Below are positions 7,687-17,078 of a stretch of 64,000 nt of DNA, piece after piece; positions within the stretch are counted from its first letter, which is position 1, and each line of letters opens with the position of its first letter. This DNA is from Acinetobacter bouvetii DSM 14964 = CIP 107468 (lineage in GTDB: Bacteria; Pseudomonadota; Gammaproteobacteria; Pseudomonadales; Moraxellaceae). The position numbers and the translations under genes were made by a program. Location: positions 490,082-554,081 of the forward strand of contig NZ_KB849725.1 in assembly GCF_000368865.1 (NCBI RefSeq), written 5' to 3'. The notes beneath the pieces are model-generated. The model worked only from the letters and a program-made list of their open reading frames with translations. It was not told the DNA's origin and made no database searches.

Positions 7687-9828
7687 TTATTTTGCCGACT
7701 GCTGTTCAGACTGAATAGCCGTCAATGCAATGGTAAATACAATATCATCGACCAATGCGCCGCGCGACAAATCATTCACTGGCTTATTCAAGCCTTGCAG
7801 CATCGGGCCAACACTCACCACATCGGCAGAGCGCTGAACGGCTTTGTATGTGGTATTGCCGGTATTCAAGTCTGGGAAAATAAATACATTGGCACGGCCA
7901 GCCACTTTTGAATCCGGCGCTTTTGAACGGCCGACACTTTCTACTGAAGCGGCATCGTACTGCAATGGGCCGTCAATCAATAAGTCTGGACGGCGTTCTT
8001 GCGCAATGCGGGTGGCTTCCGCCACTTTTTCCACATCTGCCCCAGCGCCTGATGTGCCAGTCGAGTAGGAAATCATGGCAATGCGCGGGTCAATGCCAAA
8101 GGCTTTAGCAGAGTCTGCGGACTGAATGGCGATTTCTGCCAGTTCAACCGCAGTAGGATCTGGATTAATGGCGCAGTCGCCGTACACATACACTTCATCC
8201 GGCAGCAGCATGAAGAATACTGAAGAGACCAATGAGTATTCAGGTGCGGTTTTAATCAGCTGGAATGCGGGGCGGACCGTATTGGCCGTAGTATGCACAG
8301 CGCCTGAAACCAAGCCGTCCACTTGATCCAGCGCCAGCATCATGGTGCCGAGCACAACTGTATCCTGCAGCTGCTCACGCGCCTGCAGCTCATTGATTTT
8401 GCCTTTGCGCAGTTCAACCATTTTTGCGACATAGTTATCGCGGATCAGGTCAGGATCAATAATTTCCAAGTCATACGGCAGTTCAATGCCGCGCGCTTTC
8501 GCGACTTCAACGACAGCTTCCGGTTTTGCCAGCAGAATGCACTGCGCAATGCCGCGTGACTGGCAAATGGCCGCCGCCTGAATGGTGCGCGGTTCATCAC
8601 CTTCCGGCAGGACAATGCGTTTTTTGGCCGCTATGGATTTTTGCACCAGTTCGTGACGGAAGGCAGAAGGCGATAAGCGCGGCTTATATGAGCCATTGAT
8701 CAGCTGGGTAATCCATTCAGGATTGAGATGGCTGGAAACAAAACGGGTCACTTGTTCTGCGCGTTCGGTATCATCCACTGGAATTTCATTGCTGAGATTC
8801 GCCAGCTCCTGAGCTGTTTCAAAGGTGCTGAGCGGGGTGTGGATAATCGGCAGGCCTTGCTTGATCGCCGTTTGGCAGAAGTTCAGCACGTGCTCATTCG
8901 GCTGATGATGTTCAGTTAAGACTAAGCCCGCCAGCGGGATGCCGTTGCTGCTGGCCAAGCTGCTGGCCAGCAATACATCAATACGGTCAGAGGCGCTGAT
9001 GATCAGTTCGCCTGCAATAAATTTATGCAGTTCATGCTCAATGTTTGATGCAATCAGGCTGCTGTGCAGGACGCGGCGCTGTTTCGCATCGCCTTCATTG
9101 ATCCAGTGCGCAGAGATGTGCGCCGCTAAATCGGACATGCGCGGTACGCTCAGCGTATTGCTGAAAGGCACTAAGCCAATCACGGGGAAATTTTCAGAAC
9201 CAATGCTGGCATTCTGCTTTTGCAGCTGTGCGGAAAATTGAGCGGTGTCACTGATCAAGCGCAGGCTTGGGTCAATGGTCACAGGCACTTGCGCAGAATC
9301 TTCGGGCAAGCCTTTGGTCCGCATGAACAGGACACCTGCTGTGCGGTCATTGCTGGCCCCGCCAAAATTGCGGACCTGCGCCTCAATTTTTTCTGCTGTC
9401 GCTTCAGGATTGCGGATATCCGCTGTGCTGACAATGACCACTTTGGCATCCAGCGCTTTCGCTAGATCAGCATTCAATTCAGAGGCAAAAGCATCGCGGC
9501 TGGTCGGCACCAGCCCTTCAACAATAATCAGGTCATGCTTTTTAGCAATTTCACGGTGCAGGCGGACAGCATCTTCAAGCAGTTCGTCATTTTCGTCTTG
9601 GCTCAAACGGCGGCAAACGGCGGCATGGCTGATCGGCTCAACGGTTTCATTGTTGAATAAATGGCGGTACAGCGCCGTGGTGCGGTCTGCTGCGGAATGA
9701 GTTTCTTGAGAAAACGGTTTTAAAAAACCGGCTTTAATGCCTTGGCATTCCAATGCATAAATTAAGCCTAAGCATGCAGAGGTTAAACCGACGCTTTCTC
9801 CAGTTGGCACGAGTAAAATTGTTTTCAT
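7687..9828 (-). CDS. pta: Phosphate acetyltransferase, long form
   Basis: Pta converts acetyl-CoA and phosphate to acetyl phosphate. At 713 aa this is the three-domain form. An N-terminal P-loop, BioD-like domain begins LLVPTGESVGLTSACLG. A DRTGG domain spans about residues 215-335. The catalytic PTA domain occupies about 385-705, with RIVLPEGDEPRTIQAA and the SYSTGTSGAGADVEKV segment. It follows ackA by 58 bases on the same strand, so acetate kinase and Pta are made together and form the reversible acetate pathway. The ribosome binding site is weak, which fits translation following ackA. Confidence 0.96.
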   Translation of the reverse strand: MKTILLVPTGESVGLTSACLGLIYALECQGIKAGFLKPFSQETHSAADRTTALYRHLFNNETVEPISHAAVCRRLSQDENDELLEDAVRLHREIAKKHDLIIVEGLVPTSRDAFASELNADLAKALDAKVVIVSTADIRNPEATAEKIEAQVRNFGGASNDRTAGVLFMRTKGLPEDSAQVPVTIDPSLRLISDTAQFSAQLQKQNASIGSENFPVIGLVPFSNTLSVPRMSDLAAHISAHWINEGDAKQRRVLHSSLIASNIEHELHKFIAGELIISASDRIDVLLASSLASSNGIPLAGLVLTEHHQPNEHVLNFCQTAIKQGLPIIHTPLSTFETAQELANLSNEIPVDDTERAEQVTRFVSSHLNPEWITQLINGSYKPRLSPSAFRHELVQKSIAAKKRIVLPEGDEPRTIQAAAICQSRGIAQCILLAKPEAVVEVAKARGIELPYDLEIIDPDLIRDNYVAKMVELRKGKINELQAREQLQDTVVLGTMMLALDQVDGLVSGAVHTTANTVRPAFQLIKTAPEYSLVSSVFFMLLPDEVYVYGDCAINPDPTAVELAEIAIQSADSAKAFGIDPRIAMISYSTGTSGAGADVEKVAEATRIAQERRPDLLIDGPLQYDAASVESVGRSKAPDSKVAGRANVFIFPDLNTGNTTYKAVQRSADVVSVGPMLQGLNKPVNDLSRGALVDDIVFTIALTAIQSEQQSAK

Positions 9829-9886
9829 AAGCTATCTAAACTAAAAAATAAAAAATTAAACGCGACAGCGTGCTGGAGGCTGCTGC

Positions 9887-11104
9887 TTAAGCAACAGCCT
9901 CTTCCTCCGCTTCAGACTTTTTTGCAGAGGCAGCCTCATGTTCTACAACGTGCTGCGTTTCTTTGGCAATGCGGCCTTCTTCATCCGTTGGAACAACCCA
10001 AATTTGCGGGCCAGCGCCGGCATCGATGCGGCCTTCAGTACCGCGTTTCAAGCTGTCATTTTTGTCTTTGCTTAAGTTAAAGCCGAAGTGCGGCAAATAC
10101 GCTAAAGTTTTTTCACGGATCAGCGCTGAGTTTTCGCCAATGCCGCCAGTGAAGAACAGGCCGTCAATGCGCGGTAGGCCGCAGCTGAGGGCGGCTAAAG
10201 ATTTGGCTAAGCGGTAGCAGAATACTTCAATCGCCAGCGCGGCATCTTCATTGCCTTGATCAGACGCTTCGATCAGGGTGCGCATGTCATTGGACAGGTC
10301 TGACAGGCCCAGCAGGCCAGACTGGCTGTTCAGCATTTTATCAATTTTATAAATATCCCAGCCTAAGTTCGAGGCTAAGAAACTGTGAATGCTTGGATCG
10401 ACATCGCCGCTGCGGGTGCCCATCACAACGCCTTCCAGCGGCGTTAAGCCCATTGAGGTATCTACGGACTGGCCGTTCCAAATTGCGCAAGTCGAGCTGC
10501 CGTTGCCTAAATGCGCTGTCAGCCAGCCGCCTTGCTTAAAGCTGCCCGCCAGTTCAGAGCCGCGTTCTGAAACATAGGCATGGCTGGTGCCATGGAAACC
10601 GTAACGGCGCACATTGTGCATAGTGTATAAGAATTTAGGCAGCGCATAGCGGTAAGCGTGCGAAGGCATAGTTTGATGGAATGCGGTATCAAAAACGGCA
10701 ACTTGCGGCAGTTGTGGGAACAGGCGCATCGTGGCGTCAATACCGACTAAATGCGCTGGGTTGTGCAGCGGGGCAAGCGGCGTTGCTTCGCGGATGCGTT
10801 CAATAATTTCAGGCGTCAATAATTCCGCTTTAGTCAATGTGCCGCCGTGAACCACACGGTGGCCAATGGCTTGCGGGTTATGATGCGATAAGCGTTCTAA
10901 AATAATTTCCAGCGCTTTTTCATGGTCGGCATTTGGAATAGACAGCTCAAGTTCAGCACCGCCAGTGGTAATGCCTTTAATTCGGGCTTCAGCTGAGCCT
11001 AAGTTCTCAGCCAAGCCAAAGATACGGTCTTCACGACGTTCAGAAACCAACGCATATTTAATTGAAGATGAACCGCAGTTAATTACTAATACTGATGTAG
11101 ACAC
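9887..11104 (-). CDS. ackA: Acetate kinase
   Basis: AckA interconverts acetyl phosphate and acetate with ATP/ADP in the cytoplasm. The 405-aa protein has the ASKHA-fold signatures [13 protein letters not shown] at the N-terminus, [18 protein letters not shown], the AHLGNGSS phosphate loop and [10 protein letters not shown]. The start is GTG, with GGG about 9 bases upstream. The C-terminal 20 residues form an Ala/Glu/Lys tail, which looks dispensable. It is first in the ackA-pta unit. Acetyl phosphate from this pair can also phosphorylate response regulators, a family-level remark rather than something visible here. Confidence 0.96.
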   Translation of the reverse strand: MSTSVLVINCGSSSIKYALVSERREDRIFGLAENLGSAEARIKGITTGGAELELSIPNADHEKALEIILERLSHHNPQAIGHRVVHGGTLTKAELLTPEIIERIREATPLAPLHNPAHLVGIDATMRLFPQLPQVAVFDTAFHQTMPSHAYRYALPKFLYTMHNVRRYGFHGTSHAYVSERGSELAGSFKQGGWLTAHLGNGSSTCAIWNGQSVDTSMGLTPLEGVVMGTRSGDVDPSIHSFLASNLGWDIYKIDKMLNSQSGLLGLSDLSNDMRTLIEASDQGNEDAALAIEVFCYRLAKSLAALSCGLPRIDGLFFTGGIGENSALIREKTLAYLPHFGFNLSKDKNDSLKRGTEGRIDAGAGPQIWVVPTDEEGRIAKETQHVVEHEAASAKKSEAEEEAVA

Positions 11105-11329
11105 GTTTTTTTACCCGAATTCTAATTAAAGTACTTATCCATGCTGTGATCTGAACGCAGTGCTTTTTTGGTGCAATTTAGATCAGTAATAATGTTTTAA
11201 CACGGGTTGTTTTTCTGTCCTAGATAGACTTTAGGAGATTAGACTTAAGCACTATCGACCCATTTGCTAATAATAATTAAAATTTATCAGTTCATAGTTT
11301 TCATTTATTAATGAAATAGTCCTATAAGA
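11105..11329. other. Upstream region of ackA
   Basis: AT-rich leader that must contain the ackA-pta promoter on the minus strand. I see no single convincing -35/-10 pair and no repeat. Confidence 0.35.
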
Positions 11330-11735
11330 TCAAATGCTTTGAACTGCGAATAAATACCATAACATACTGATCTGCTGTATTAATAAAAACCATACAAAAA
11401 ATATGGCTTTTATGCTTAATTTGTAATCAATGTCAATCACATAGGCAATCAGCGCGAATATAAAGAAAATGGACAGCATTCATGCCAAGCCCTGCAACGT
11501 TTCAATCACTGTGCAGTCAGTTTTCAGTACCGAGCGCTCTTGCATCCGTCCAATCATGCTTTTTTTTCACTGCCTGCATCAGTGAGTGGCGTAATAGCTT
11601 CTCCATCTTATAAATTCGGATGCCTGAAGATGTTCCGGTCAATATGCTAGAAAATTGGGTGTATTTGGCCCATGCTTCATGAATCAGCGCGCATGAGATG
11701 CCAAGAGTCAGGACAAAGCTGCTGACATTAAGCAA
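11330..11735 (-). pseudogene. Probable decayed small membrane-protein gene
   Basis: Two adjacent minus-strand pieces look like parts of one gene. The upstream piece (11517-11735, 72 codons) starts with a hydrophobic MLNVSSFVLTLGISCALIHE segment and ends in a charged stretch. A -1/+1 shift near 11520 would continue into TDCTVIETLQGLA, then a TGA. Immediately after it comes a 49-codon frame (11330-11479) with two strong membrane helices (SIFFIFALIAYVI and FFVWFLLIQQISMLWYLF). I cannot name the family. The 49-codon part could alternatively be an intact small membrane protein. Confidence 0.35.
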
Positions 11736-11837
11736 TCAAACAGAGCAAATCCTGAATTATTCTTCTGATTTTAATGGCAGCAAATGTTTGCCAATGTTTC
11801 TGCAGTCAAGAAGTTTTGCTTGAGGACGGCTGTTTGA

Positions 11838-11866
11838 GAAAAAATAAAGCCCCGCAGGCGGGGCTT
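11838..11866 (-). terminator. Terminator of proA
   Basis: On the minus strand, a 7-bp GC-rich stem extended by two further pairs (AAGCCCC/GGGGCTT, 11847-11866) is followed by an A/U tract rich in U (11838-11846). It lies 35 bases past the proA stop. Confidence 0.85.
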
Positions 11867-11900
11867 GTATTGATATTTTATTCAGGATCAAAATCGGCGC

Positions 11901-13166
11901 TTAATGGCGGATTTGACCATCGCCAAACACGATCCATTTCTGAGAGGTGAGGCCTTCTAGCCCTACAGGGCCGCGGGCATGGATTTTGTCTGTAGAAATC
12001 CCGATTTCAGCGCCTAGGCCATATTCAAAACCGTCCGCAAAGCGGGTAGAGGCGTTGATCATCACTGAACTTGAGTCCACAGCCGCCAGGAACTTGCGCG
12101 CTAAGCTGTAGTTTTCAGTGATGATGGCATCGGTATGGTGCGAGCCGTATTTGTTGATATGATCGATGGCTTCATCTATGCCGCTGACGACTTTAATGGC
12201 TAAAATTGGCCCCAAATATTCGGTATACCAATCCTCTTCCGTAGCTGTAACCACATGTCCGCCTAAAATGCGCCGGGTTTCAGCGCAGCCGCGCAGCTCA
12301 ACTTGTTTCTCTGCATACAGCTCGGCAATGCTCGGCAGAAATTCTTCTGCGACTTTTTCATCAACCAATAATGTTTCCATGGCATTGCAGACGCCATAGC
12401 GGTGCGTTTTGGCATTCAGCGCAATCGGCAGCGCCTTCTGCAAATCCGCCTGTGCCTCGATATAGACATGGCAGTTGCCGTCTAAATGCTTAATCACCGG
12501 CACACGCGCTTCTTCGGTAATGCGTTCAATCAGGCCTTTGCCGCCGCGCGGCACAATCACATCGACATATTCAGGCATGGTGATCAGCTGGCCGACTGCA
12601 GCGCGGTCTGCGGTATTAATCACCTGAACTGAATTTTCAGGCAAGCCGGATGCTTTTAAGCCATGCTGAATAGCGTCGGCAATCGCTTGGTTGGATTCCA
12701 GCGCTTCTGATCCGCCGCGCAGAATAATGGCATTGCCGGATTTCAGTGCCAGTGATGCCGCTTCTAAAGTCACGTTTGGTCGCGACTCGTAAATCATGCC
12801 GACCACACCTAAAGGCACGCGCATTTTGCCCAGCTGAATGCCAGTAGGGCGGTATGCCATATCGGTTATTTCGCCAATGGGGTCTTTGAGGCCGATCACA
12901 TCTTTCAAGCCCTGCAGCATGCCTTTAAAGCGTGCGGGGGTCAGTTCTAAGCGATCAAGCAGGGCGCTGTCCAAATGATTGCTGTGTGCTTTCGCCATAT
13001 CCATCTGGTTGGCTGCTAAAATGGCCGCTTCGCTGTTTTGCAAAGCCGTATAAATAGCGGAAAGCGCATTGTTTTTGGATTCAGTAGAAGCACTGGCTAA
13101 CACGCGAGATGCTTGGCGTGCCTGTTGTCCTACCGTTTGCATGTATTGTTCAATAGACTGTTGCAT
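11901..13166 (-). CDS. proA: Glutamate-5-semialdehyde dehydrogenase (gamma-glutamyl phosphate reductase)
   Basis: ProA reduces gamma-glutamyl phosphate to glutamate semialdehyde with NADPH, the second step of proline synthesis. The 421-aa length is typical. Visible features are the cofactor region [17 protein letters not shown], the IILRGGSEA loop, and the catalytic Cys in [15 protein letters not shown] (about residue 258). It is a single gene; proB is not adjacent. The ATG start has only a weak Shine-Dalgarno match. Confidence 0.96.
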   Translation of the reverse strand: MQQSIEQYMQTVGQQARQASRVLASASTESKNNALSAIYTALQNSEAAILAANQMDMAKAHSNHLDSALLDRLELTPARFKGMLQGLKDVIGLKDPIGEITDMAYRPTGIQLGKMRVPLGVVGMIYESRPNVTLEAASLALKSGNAIILRGGSEALESNQAIADAIQHGLKASGLPENSVQVINTADRAAVGQLITMPEYVDVIVPRGGKGLIERITEEARVPVIKHLDGNCHVYIEAQADLQKALPIALNAKTHRYGVCNAMETLLVDEKVAEEFLPSIAELYAEKQVELRGCAETRRILGGHVVTATEEDWYTEYLGPILAIKVVSGIDEAIDHINKYGSHHTDAIITENYSLARKFLAAVDSSSVMINASTRFADGFEYGLGAEIGISTDKIHARGPVGLEGLTSQKWIVFGDGQIRH

Positions 13167-13469
13167 AGCGGTTTGATCACTTAGAAATTTCCATTTGATA
13201 TTAACAGCCTCTCACGGGACAATGAAGCATTTGCGCTGATATTTAGAGCTTATTTAAAAAGCGCATTCACATTTTGCAATTGTTTTCATGCAGAAAGCGG
13301 ATGAGTGGCGGCAATAGCAGTTGCGTGTAAAATCATCTCCTGTATAGAATGAAACGATACTGACATTGACGTCATACAAATAAAGACAAAAGAGCAGGAT
13401 GCTTGCTGCAGGCAGCTCTGATTATTTTTTCTTGCACAATAAAAATAAGGCAAGGATGGAGGAGGGAAT
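13167..13469. other. Divergent intergenic region proA / hydrolase
   Basis: About 300 bases between two divergent genes. A GGAGGAGGG purine run near 13458 serves the gene at 13470. I see no operator or small gene here. Confidence 0.4.
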
Positions 13470-14801
13470 ATGAATTCCATTATCCAAATGGATCAGGAAG
13501 TACACGGCGGAAACACCCAGTACAGTTTTTTTGACCTGTATGATCGAGACAGCTTTAAACAGCCGGCTCGAACAACATGGATCAATGGCTGGAAAGTTGA
13601 ATATATGGCAATCGCCCGGCCAGAAACCTTGCATATGACCCCAATGGTGATTATTGGCGGGGCATTTCAAAATTTCAATTCCTATAAATATTGTGTTGAA
13701 CAGCTCTTCGCTGCCGGGCCGATTGTTCTCATTGACTTGCCGTCTATGGGCGCCAATCAGCAAATCAGCAATGTCGACAGCGGTGTTTCAGCAGGCGTCT
13801 TAGAGCTGGAAGATTTAGCCGGCATGCTGGGCACTTGGCTGGATCTGGTCGGCCTGCAGAAAGTCGCAGTTTTGGGCATGTCTTTGGGGTCTGTGGTGGC
13901 ATCCTGTTTAGCGCATCAGCGCCCAGAACTGGTTGAGCGCATGATTTTGATGGGCGTGATGCAGAAAACCCGCAAAAGCTGGCGCATGCTGCTGGAAGAG
14001 TCATTATATTTAATGAAAGAGCAGCGCATGGACGAATTCGGCCAGGCAGTGATTCTGTATCTGGTCAATCATGCCAAAATGGATCTGACCCGCATGTCGC
14101 CGACGGCCAAGCGTTTATTCTTCCGCCAGATGGCCGAGTTTACCGCGACAGAGCAGGAGCGCTATGACATCAACTGCAACCGCCTGCTGCGCCTGACCAA
14201 TGTGCCGATTCCAGCGTGCGATGTGCTGGTTGCCTGCGGCCAGTATGACAGCTTTACGCTGCCGCATGAAAATGCCAATTTTGCGCTGCAGTGCCCGAAT
14301 ATGCAGTTTGCGATGATTGCCAATGCAGACCATGTGCCGCAGCTGCAGCGCCGCAAAGAAACCATGAATTTATTCGCCACCTATTTGCGCGGCGAGTCCA
14401 TTCAAAATCTGGATGGCATTCTGCCCATGAGCCGTGAGCAGATGGCAAATATAGAACGGCGCGGGGAACAGCGCATCGAGGTGCAGGATGCCTCTACGCA
14501 GTTAAGCCACCGCCATTCCGATTTAAGCATGAGTGCTGAAATTTTAGATTTGAACTATTTCGGCGTGCTGTTGAGTGTCGAGAATGATGCAGCCGCAGCA
14601 CAGGCGGCGCAATATCCGCGGGATTTGGCGCTGCATCTGCGGGATCAGGACGGTGAATTTAAGATTGAATGCCTGATTTTTGAAAGCGCTGGAGCGCAAT
14701 TGCGCGCTTTATTCAAGCATGGCAGTTTTGATGTTGCAGAGCGCCTGCTGCGCTTTGTGCAGTGGCAAAAAGAACAGATGCATTTACTGGAAGCGGTTTA
14801 A
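13470..14801 (+). CDS. RhlA-like alpha/beta hydrolase with C-terminal PilZ-like domain
   Basis: The 443-aa product has two parts. Residues about 45-310 are an alpha/beta hydrolase with nucleophile elbow GMSLGS (Ser138), acid Asp260 in CGQYDSFT and His288 in NADHVP. The layout (GGAFQNFNS, VLIDLPSMG, ERYDINCNRLL) resembles RhlA, which makes hydroxyalkanoyloxy-alkanoate lipids in Pseudomonas. Residues about 325-440 look like a PilZ domain, the cyclic-di-GMP receptor: RGEQR at 331-335 fits RxxxR and DLNYFG at 360-365 fits the D/NxSxxG motif with Asn replacing Ser. The start has a GGAGGAGGG ribosome binding site. No signal peptide. Hydrolase fold is secure; RhlA-like activity and nucleotide binding are inference. 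Confidence 0.8.
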   Translation: MNSIIQMDQEVHGGNTQYSFFDLYDRDSFKQPARTTWINGWKVEYMAIARPETLHMTPMVIIGGAFQNFNSYKYCVEQLFAAGPIVLIDLPSMGANQQISNVDSGVSAGVLELEDLAGMLGTWLDLVGLQKVAVLGMSLGSVVASCLAHQRPELVERMILMGVMQKTRKSWRMLLEESLYLMKEQRMDEFGQAVILYLVNHAKMDLTRMSPTAKRLFFRQMAEFTATEQERYDINCNRLLRLTNVPIPACDVLVACGQYDSFTLPHENANFALQCPNMQFAMIANADHVPQLQRRKETMNLFATYLRGESIQNLDGILPMSREQMANIERRGEQRIEVQDASTQLSHRHSDLSMSAEILDLNYFGVLLSVENDAAAAQAAQYPRDLALHLRDQDGEFKIECLIFESAGAQLRALFKHGSFDVAERLLRFVQWQKEQMHLLEAV

Positions 14802-14824
14802 ATCTTCCTTATCTATATAAAATC

Positions 14825-14856
14825 AAAAAAACAGCGTTATGAACGCTGTTTTTTTA
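14825..14856. terminator. Bidirectional terminator between convergent genes
   Basis: A 9-bp perfect core stem (14830-14838 with 14842-14850), extended by flanking A and T runs, with a 3-base loop. It overlaps the last codons of the minus-strand methyltransferase and serves both genes. Confidence 0.85.
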
Positions 14857-15715
14857 CGGCTGCATGAATGACCCAGACTAAATCACCGCCGTGTTCCTCT
14901 GGGTTTTGGAATGAAATCAGATTGCTGTCAGCAGCATTTTGAAAAAATGCAGTCGGCTGAATCACATCGACGAGGCCGAATCCGGCATTGCCAAAAAAGG
15001 TTTGAATTTCTGAAGGGTTGATAAAATGAAAAGTAAATGAGCTGCGTGACATGACTTTCAGCAGCTTGCTGCTGGTCCAAATAAAATTCGCCAATTTATT
15101 TTTGACGGGTTCTGGGTAAATATCGGTCAGGTAATGCAGCTCTGTAAACTCCTGTCCATATTCGGTAATGCCCTGCAGCAGTTTATTCAGCATGGATTTG
15201 TCAAAATAATTGATCAGCCCCTCGCTGATGATCGCCAGCGGGCGGCTGGTGTCAAAGCCTAGAAAAATTTTTTCAAAATCCTGCGTGAAAATGTCGGCGG
15301 TCAGTACTTCCGGCGCTTGAGCATCCAGCTGCTGCAGCGCACGGGTTTTAATTTTTGCCATTTCAGGCAAATCCAGTTCGCGGTAGTGAATATTGGGAAA
15401 TTTTTGCCGGAAGTTCCAGCTGCGCGGCGATAAGCCGCTGGCGATTTCTAAAACTTGCACATCCGGGCGCTGCTGTATTAAATCGGTCAGCTGCCGATCA
15501 ATGATGCTGTGGCGCTGTTTTAATGTCGTGCGCATGCTGCCGCCGACATGTTTTTCGGCCCAGCTTTCCAGCGGATGCAGGATTTTGGCCAAAAACTTGC
15601 CTTTGCCCGTGGCAAATACAGGGTGGGAAATGCCCATGCTGTACCAAATATAGCCGGTATAATGTGCGGTAAATGAAATGTGCCGATGTTCAGATAAGTT
15701 TTGCGCCATAACCAT
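14837..15715 (-). CDS. LCM-type class I SAM methyltransferase
   Basis: A 292-aa protein of the leucine-carboxyl-methyltransferase/TcmP-like family. After an N-terminal cap it shows RHSIIDRQLTDLIQQ and the SAM motif VLEIASGLSPRSWNF (about residues 88-102), then the acidic YRELDLPEM and the post-motif LAIISEGLINYFD typical of this family. Bacterial members methylate small molecules or polyketides; the substrate here is unknown. Two ATG codons two apart (MVM) are both possible starts. No biosynthetic cluster surrounds it. Confidence 0.82.
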   Translation of the reverse strand: MVMAQNLSEHRHISFTAHYTGYIWYSMGISHPVFATGKGKFLAKILHPLESWAEKHVGGSMRTTLKQRHSIIDRQLTDLIQQRPDVQVLEIASGLSPRSWNFRQKFPNIHYRELDLPEMAKIKTRALQQLDAQAPEVLTADIFTQDFEKIFLGFDTSRPLAIISEGLINYFDKSMLNKLLQGITEYGQEFTELHYLTDIYPEPVKNKLANFIWTSSKLLKVMSRSSFTFHFINPSEIQTFFGNAGFGLVDVIQPTAFFQNAADSNLISFQNPEEHGGDLVWVIHAAVKKQRS

Positions 15716-15801
15716 TAAGCCTTAGATATTCTTTTAATCCTTTGGATTTTTTTAATTTTCATTGTACTGCAGTATGCCTGCTGTTTTGATCATCATAATC
15801 A

Positions 15802-15830
15802 AAAAGGAACACGATGTCGTGTTCCTTTTA
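15802..15830. terminator. Terminator of nagZ (symmetrical)
   Basis: A perfect 12-bp stem (15802-15813 with 15818-15829) and a 4-base loop, with A and T ends on both strands. It lies 24 bases past the nagZ stop. Confidence 0.87.
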
Positions 15831-15853
15831 ATGAATTTTAACGCGCTGCCGCT

Positions 15854-16879
15854 TTAAGCGCTGAACTGGCCTTTGAACTCTAAAATGCGGTCACGGGTCC
15901 GCGCCCAATCTTGACCTAAGTCCAGCTGCTGGCCAACGTTCAATGCAGGAATTTGACCGCGCATGCGCTCCAGTCGCTGCTGATTCGGCATTGGCAGATT
16001 GGCAATGCCTTCTAAGGCGGTGCAGGCGGATTCACGGTTATTGCACACCAAGCCCATGTCACAGCCCGCATTTAATGCCGCTTGGATGCGGGCATCTGCG
16101 CCGCCCGCTACACAGGCCGCCTGCATGCTGAGGTCATCAGAGAACAAGACGCCGTCAAATTTCAATTCGCTGCGCAGCACCTGCTGAATCCAATACGGAG
16201 AAAATCCAGCAGGATTGGGATCAATCTGATCGTAAATAACATGCGCAGGCATCAGCGCATCCAGCTGCGGCATCAGCTGAATAAAGCTTTGCATGTCTTT
16301 TTGGTAAATTTCATCATAGCTGCGCGAGTCGACGGCCGCGGCCACATGCGAATCCGCTTTGACTGAGCCGTGTCCAGGGAAATGCTTGCCGGTGGATGCC
16401 ATGCCCGCGCGTTTCATGCCTTTCAGGAAAGCGCTGGCCAGCGGAATAATATCCTGCATGTTTTTGGCAAAGCTGCGGTCGCCAATCACATCGCTGATGT
16501 CATTCAGGTCTAAAACTGGAGCAAAACTGAAATCAATGCCGACCGCTAAAACTTCAGCAGCCATCAGCCAGCCGCATTGCTCTGCCAGTTCAACTGCTTT
16601 TTCAGGCTGGCTTAAGTAAAGTTCGCCAAACTTGCCCATAGCAGGCAGCAGGGTAAAGCCGTTTTTTAAGCGCTGTACGCGTCCGCCTTCCTGATCAACT
16701 GCGATTAATATATCCGGACGGATTTGGCGCATATGATCGGTTAAAGCGCGCACTTGTTCTGGCGACTCGATATTTCGGCCAAATAAAATCATGCCGCCGA
16801 CTTGCGGAGCCTGCAATAGTTCAATATCTTCTTGATTAAGTTCTGTGCCAGCAATGTCGAGCATTAATGCGCCAATCAT
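15854..16879 (-). CDS. nagZ: Beta-N-acetylhexosaminidase NagZ
   Basis: NagZ (glycoside hydrolase family 3) removes GlcNAc from anhydro-muropeptides in the cytoplasm during peptidoglycan recycling; its products control AmpC beta-lactamase in species with AmpR. The 341-aa protein shows AVDQEGGRVQRL (61-71), the signature TGKHFPGHG (163-171), catalytic His178 in KADSHV and the nucleophile Asp248 in FSDDLSM. The ATG is preceded by GGAG at 8 bases. It is divergent from prc. Confidence 0.96.
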   Translation of the reverse strand: MIGALMLDIAGTELNQEDIELLQAPQVGGMILFGRNIESPEQVRALTDHMRQIRPDILIAVDQEGGRVQRLKNGFTLLPAMGKFGELYLSQPEKAVELAEQCGWLMAAEVLAVGIDFSFAPVLDLNDISDVIGDRSFAKNMQDIIPLASAFLKGMKRAGMASTGKHFPGHGSVKADSHVAAAVDSRSYDEIYQKDMQSFIQLMPQLDALMPAHVIYDQIDPNPAGFSPYWIQQVLRSELKFDGVLFSDDLSMQAACVAGGADARIQAALNAGCDMGLVCNNRESACTALEGIANLPMPNQQRLERMRGQIPALNVGQQLDLGQDWARTRDRILEFKGQFSA

Positions 16880-16937
16880 ATTTGGGCTCCGTGTTGGAAT
16901 TTTTAGGGAAAAACAATACCTGAATTCTGCAATGTTT

Positions 16938-16946
16938 TGCTACACT
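16938..16946 (+). promoter_or_regulatory. Extended -10 promoter of prc
   Basis: TGC-TACACT matches the TGn extended -10 pattern (TG at 16938-16939, hexamer 16941-16946). It predicts a 5' leader of about 125 bases before prc. The same TGC-TAnnnT form recurs before prfC, orn, tcdA and ilvI in this window. Confidence 0.5.
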
Positions 16947-17078
16947 TTGTCAGCACAGATTATGATAAAACTACACGACATAAACAGATTAAGTCATTTA
17001 AGATTTTGAAAATATTCAGCTCAAGTCAAAAAATGACACGGCAATTTGGTTAGAAGACCAAGGAAGTACGACATATTT

